Assembly: GCF_014836715.1 (NCBI RefSeq)
Contig: NZ_JACSQI010000007.1
Coordinates: forward strand, 62,001 to 126,000
DNA from: Escherichia whittamii
GTDB lineage: Bacteria > Pseudomonadota > Gammaproteobacteria > Enterobacterales > Enterobacteriaceae
DNA length: 64,000 nucleotides
Reading direction: 5' to 3'
The stretch's first letter is position 1; every line of letters begins with the position of its first letter. Under the pieces are notes generated by a model. The model was not told the origin of the DNA. It saw only the letters and a list, made by a program, of their open reading frames with translations, and made no database searches. The position numbers and the translations under genes are program-made. This document shows, piece after piece, positions 60,370 to 64,000 of this stretch.

Positions 60370-63300
60370 TTATTTCCGCACCTGATGTCGATTCAACCAC
60401 ATCAACTTATACGCCGCCGGAATAATAAACAGCGACAGCAGCGGTGCGGTGATCATGCCGCCAATCATCGGTGCGGCAATGCGGCTCATCACTTCTGAAC
60501 CCGCCCCCGTTCCCCACAAAATCGGCAGCAGGCCAGCGATAATCACCGCCACCGTCATCGCTTTCGGGCGCACGCGCAGCACCGCGCCGTGATATAACGC
60601 TTCATCCAGCTTCTGCTCACTGAATGTTTGCGGATTATTCAGCGACGGATCTGCCTCTATGGCATGACGTAAATACATCAGCATCACCACGCCAAACTCG
60701 GCGGCGACTCCGGCGAGGGCGATAAAGCCGGTCCCCGTCGCCACGGAAAGATGAAAGCCCATCCACCACAGGAACCAGATGCCGCCCACCAGCGCAAACG
60801 GTACGCTACTGATAATCAGCAGCGCTTCGCCCACGCGACGGAACGCCAGATACAACAACACAAAGATGATCATCAGCGTCATCGGCACCATGAGTTTCAG
60901 CTTATGATTGGCACGCTCCAGCAGTTCAAACTGCCCGGAGAACGCCACGCTGGTGCCTGGTTTCAATTGCACTTTTTCGGCTATTGCTTTTTGCAGATCG
61001 TGAACCACCGACACCATGTCACGGTCGCGGGCATCGATATAAATCCAGCTCGTCGGTCGCGCATTCTCGGTTTTCAGCATCGACGGTCCGGTGGAGACTT
61101 TAACGTCGGCAACGTCCGCAAGGGTGATTTGCTGTTTCATCGGCGTCAGGATCGGCAGCTGTCGCAGCGCCTGCGGGCTATCGCGCCAGCTTTGCGGATA
61201 ACGCAGATTAATTGGATAACGGGCAATCCCTTCCACCGTTTCGCCAACCATCGCCCCACCCACGGCAGAAGTCACAAACAACTGCACATCCGCCACCGTC
61301 ATACCGTAACGCGCGGCTTTTTCACGGTTAATCTCAACGTTGATATAGCGCCCACCTTCCAGGCGCTCGGCTAGAGCAGAAACCACGCCAGGCACCGTTC
61401 GCGCCACCTCTTCAATTTGCTCCGCCATCGCGTCGATATCCGCCAGCACGTTGCCAGACACTTTAATACCGATAGGACTTTTAATGCCGGTCGAAAGCAT
61501 ATCGATACGGTTACGGATTGGCGGCACCCACAGATTCGCCAGCCCCGGCAGCCGCACGGTGTTATCCAGCTCTTCGATGATTTTGTCCATCGTCATGCCT
61601 GGTCGCCACTGATCCTGCGGCTTCAGCTGAATAGTCGTTTCTACCATCTCCAGCGGTGCAGAGTCGGTGGCGGTTTCCGCTTTCCCGGTTTTGCCAAACA
61701 CCCGTGCCACTTCCGGCACACTCATAATCAGCTTGTCGGTTTTTTGCAGCATACTCGCCGCCTCTGCCGCGGAAATCCCCGGCAGCGTTGAAGGCATATA
61801 CAGCAAGTCGCCTTCATTGATCTGCGGTAAAAATTCCCCGCCGACTTTATTAAGCGGCCAGAGAACCGTCAGCACCGAAAGTACAGCCACCAGCAACGTG
61901 GTTTTCGGCCAGTGCAGTACTTTCAACAGCAGCGGATGGTAAATACGAATCAAAAAACGATTGAGCGGGTTACAGCTTTCCGCCGGAATTTTGCCACGTA
62001 TCCAGTAGCCCATCAGGATCGGGATCACCACGATCGCCAGTAGTGCCGCGCCTGCCATGGCATAGGTTTTGGTAAACGCCAGCGGACCAAACAAACGTCC
62101 TTCCTGCCCTTCCAGAGTGAAGATCGGGATAAACGACAACGTGATAATCAGCAGACTGATAAACAGCGCCGGCCCCACTTCAACAGATGCATCGGTAATC
62201 ACCTGCCAGCGCGTTTTATTATCCAGCGTGGCGCCAGGATGCTGGTGCTGCCACTCTTCCAGCCGTTTATGCGCATTCTCGATCATGACGATAGCGGCAT
62301 CGACCATCGCCCCGACGGCAATCGCAATACCTCCCAGCGACATAATATTGGCGTTCAATCCCTGGAAGTGCATGACAATAAAAGCAATACACAGCCCCAA
62401 CGGCAACGAAATAATCGCCACCAACGCCGAGCGCACATGCCAGAGGAACAGCGCACAGACAATCGCCACCACAATAAACTCTTCCAGCAACTTGCCGCTA
62501 AGGTTGTCGATGGCGCGGTCAATGAGCTGGCTGCGATCGTATGTTGTAACTATCTCCACGCCTTCCGGCAGACTGCTTTTTAGCGTTTCCAGCTTGTCCT
62601 TCACGGCAGCGATAACTTCACGGGCGTTTTTGCCGGAACGCAGGATCACCACCCCGCCAGCCACTTCGCCTTCGCCGTTCAGTTCGGCAATGCCCCGGCG
62701 CATTTCCGGGCCAATCTGGACCTTAGCAACATCACGCAAATAAACGGGTACACCATTTTCACTGGCTTTTAAAACGATGTGATTAAAGTCGTCGAGCGTT
62801 TGCAGATAGCCACTGGCGCGCACCATATATTCCGCTTCCGCCAGTTCAATCGACGAACCGCCTGCTTCCTGGTTTGAAGCATCCAGCGCGCTTTTCACTT
62901 CGGCGAGACTGATGCCATATTGCGCCAGGCGCTGGGGATCGATAACCACCTGATACTCTTTCACCACGCCGCCCACCGACGCCACTTCCGCAACGTTAGG
63001 GATGGTTTTTAGCTCATATTTAAGAAACCAGTCCTGCAATGAGCGTAGATCGGCCAGATCGTGCTTACCGCTGCGATCCACCAGCGCGTATTCATAGATC
63101 CAGCCAACGCCCGTGGCGTCTGGTCCCAGCTCGGCGCTGACACCCGCAGGCAGCTTACTCTGCACCTGGTTAAGGTACTCCAGCACCCGCGAGCGCGCCC
63201 AATACGGATCGGTGCCATCTTCGAAAATGACATACACATAAGAGTCGCCAAACTGCGAGAAACCGCGCACGGTCTTCGCGCCAGGTACTGACAACATGGT

Positions 63301-63513
63301 GGTAGTCAGCGGATAAGTGACCTGATTTTCGACGATTTGCGGCGCCTGGCCAGGATAGCTGGTTTTAATAATTACCTGCACATCAGAGAGATCCGGCAGC
63401 GCATCCACTGGCGTATTAATGATGGTCCAGGTTCCCCAAATGCTCAGAAACAACGCGCCCATCAGCACCAGAAAACGGTTCGCCACCGAGCGACGAATAA
63501 TCCATTCAATCAT
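60370..63513 (-). CDS. cusA: CusA, copper/silver RND efflux pump
   Basis: A 1047-residue heavy-metal RND transporter, the inner-membrane engine of CusCBA that moves Cu(I) and Ag(I) out of the cell. Two sets of six helices flank large periplasmic loops. The proton relay segment [23 protein letters not shown] holds the buried Asp, and methionine-rich segments of the periplasmic cleft bind metal. It begins 11 bases after cusB. The cusCFBA promoter is outside the window. Confidence 0.97.
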   Translation of the reverse strand: MIEWIIRRSVANRFLVLMGALFLSIWGTWTIINTPVDALPDLSDVQVIIKTSYPGQAPQIVENQVTYPLTTTMLSVPGAKTVRGFSQFGDSYVYVIFEDGTDPYWARSRVLEYLNQVQSKLPAGVSAELGPDATGVGWIYEYALVDRSGKHDLADLRSLQDWFLKYELKTIPNVAEVASVGGVVKEYQVVIDPQRLAQYGISLAEVKSALDASNQEAGGSSIELAEAEYMVRASGYLQTLDDFNHIVLKASENGVPVYLRDVAKVQIGPEMRRGIAELNGEGEVAGGVVILRSGKNAREVIAAVKDKLETLKSSLPEGVEIVTTYDRSQLIDRAIDNLSGKLLEEFIVVAIVCALFLWHVRSALVAIISLPLGLCIAFIVMHFQGLNANIMSLGGIAIAVGAMVDAAIVMIENAHKRLEEWQHQHPGATLDNKTRWQVITDASVEVGPALFISLLIITLSFIPIFTLEGQEGRLFGPLAFTKTYAMAGAALLAIVVIPILMGYWIRGKIPAESCNPLNRFLIRIYHPLLLKVLHWPKTTLLVAVLSVLTVLWPLNKVGGEFLPQINEGDLLYMPSTLPGISAAEAASMLQKTDKLIMSVPEVARVFGKTGKAETATDSAPLEMVETTIQLKPQDQWRPGMTMDKIIEELDNTVRLPGLANLWVPPIRNRIDMLSTGIKSPIGIKVSGNVLADIDAMAEQIEEVARTVPGVVSALAERLEGGRYINVEINREKAARYGMTVADVQLFVTSAVGGAMVGETVEGIARYPINLRYPQSWRDSPQALRQLPILTPMKQQITLADVADVKVSTGPSMLKTENARPTSWIYIDARDRDMVSVVHDLQKAIAEKVQLKPGTSVAFSGQFELLERANHKLKLMVPMTLMIIFVLLYLAFRRVGEALLIISSVPFALVGGIWFLWWMGFHLSVATGTGFIALAGVAAEFGVVMLMYLRHAIEADPSLNNPQTFSEQKLDEALYHGAVLRVRPKAMTVAVIIAGLLPILWGTGAGSEVMSRIAAPMIGGMITAPLLSLFIIPAAYKLMWLNRHQVRK

Positions 63514-63524
63514 TGGTTATTCCC

Positions 63525-64000
63525 TCAATGCGCGTGGGTAGCACTTTCAGAGCGCATCCGCTCCAGTGCGCCAGAAATATTGGCTTCGGAATCAATCAGG
63601 AACAGGCCGCTGGAAACCACCTTTTCACCTTCCGCCAAACCCGAGCGTAGCGCGGTGACACCTTGCGATGCCTGGAAAACGGCAACGCGTTTAGGTACAA
63701 AGCGCCCGTCGGTATCAACGGTAATCACCCGCTGTTCGCTGCCGGTGTCGATCAGCGCCTGTGACGGAATGAGCAGCATCGGTTCGCTGGCAGTGTTGAG
63801 TTGCAACCAGGCGTTCATTCCCGGCTTGAGCGCCTCGTCGGCGTTGTCGACTTCCAGACGCAGTTGTAGCGTGCGGGTCGCAGCATCCACGCCGGGTAGC
63901 AGAGTCCATTTGCGGATGGTGAGTGTTTTATCAGGTCGCGCCGGAACGGTGAGCGTAAACTGCGAGGCATCTTTCACCAGCCAGGCGATAGACTCCGGGA
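63525..64000 (-). CDS. cusB: CusB, periplasmic adaptor, 3' part
   Basis: Partial gene: the frame is open to the end of the window (…PESIAWLVKDASQF), so the signal peptide and the N-terminal Met-rich metal-binding region lie outside. The visible part is the beta-barrel and membrane-proximal domains of a membrane-fusion protein (GMNAWLQL, PSQALIDTG, GLFLIDSEAN), ending ESATHAH. CusB joins CusA to CusC and takes metal from CusF. Confidence 0.94.
   Translation of the reverse strand, partial: PESIAWLVKDASQFTLTVPARPDKTLTIRKWTLLPGVDAATRTLQLRLEVDNADEALKPGMNAWLQLNTASEPMLLIPSQALIDTGSEQRVITVDTDGRFVPKRVAVFQASQGVTALRSGLAEGEKVVSSGLFLIDSEANISGALERMRSESATHAH

Overview
This window is chromosomal DNA of Escherichia coli or an extremely close relative, but not K-12. 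Gene order and almost all proteins match, from memory, the E. coli K-12 segment between rlpA and cusB, read here in the reverse of the usual map direction. Most proteins look nearly identical to K-12, while a few (PagP signal region, YbdO, FepE) are clearly more diverged, as expected for another lineage. Comparisons with K-12 below are recalled, not computed.

Layout. 1-5.7 kb: cell envelope and lipoate genes (rlpA end, dacA, ybeD, lipB, lipA), then tatE and an intact ybeM. 5.8-9.1 kb: crcB, cspE, pagP, dcuC. 9.1-18.6 kb: the anaerobic citrate fermentation island: sensor-regulator pair dpiBA diverging from citCDEFXG plus the citrate/succinate antiporter citT. 18.7-24.5 kb: rna, rnk, a 29-codon membrane ORF, uspG, and the OxyR-type peroxide genes ahpF, ahpC, dsbG. 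24.7-30.2 kb: ybdO, the PAPS-reductase-like/ParB-like pair ybdN-ybdM, MetJ-type ybdL/ybdH, ybdD. 30.3-52.8 kb: cstA followed by the complete enterobactin system (entCEBAH, entS, entF, ybdZ, entD, fes, fepA, fepB, fepDGC, fepE), with Fur-like boxes in its divergent promoters. 52.8-54.5 kb: two tandem hokE toxin units and a GNAT acetyltransferase, a small accessory block. 54.6-64 kb: ybdK, ybdJ, ybdF, nfsB, ybdG, pheP, cusA and the 3' part of cusB.

How the genes work together. EntC, EntB and EntA make 2,3-dihydroxybenzoate. EntE, EntB and EntF, with the carrier-loading enzyme EntD, MbtH-like YbdZ and proofreading EntH, assemble enterobactin. EntS exports it, FepA/FepB/FepDGC import the ferric form, and Fes releases the iron. 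In the citrate block CitT imports citrate against succinate, CitG/CitX/CitC mature the citrate lyase made of CitD/E/F, and DpiBA senses citrate. DcuC (C4-dicarboxylate carrier) next door fits the same anaerobic economy.

Differences from K-12 that stand out: no ybeF between lipB and lipA, no ybdR between rnk and uspG, no IS186 beside hokE, a full-length ybeM, a duplicated hokE unit, and an extra acetyltransferase gene. No IS element, prophage, CRISPR array, rRNA or tRNA gene was seen. Dispersed repeats are one ERIC element, two IHF-type BIMEs (RIB) and two single REP units. The strongest leads for something not well described are the tandem hokE units with altered upstream reading frames, the small membrane ORF at 20276-20365, and the ybdN-ybdM pair.
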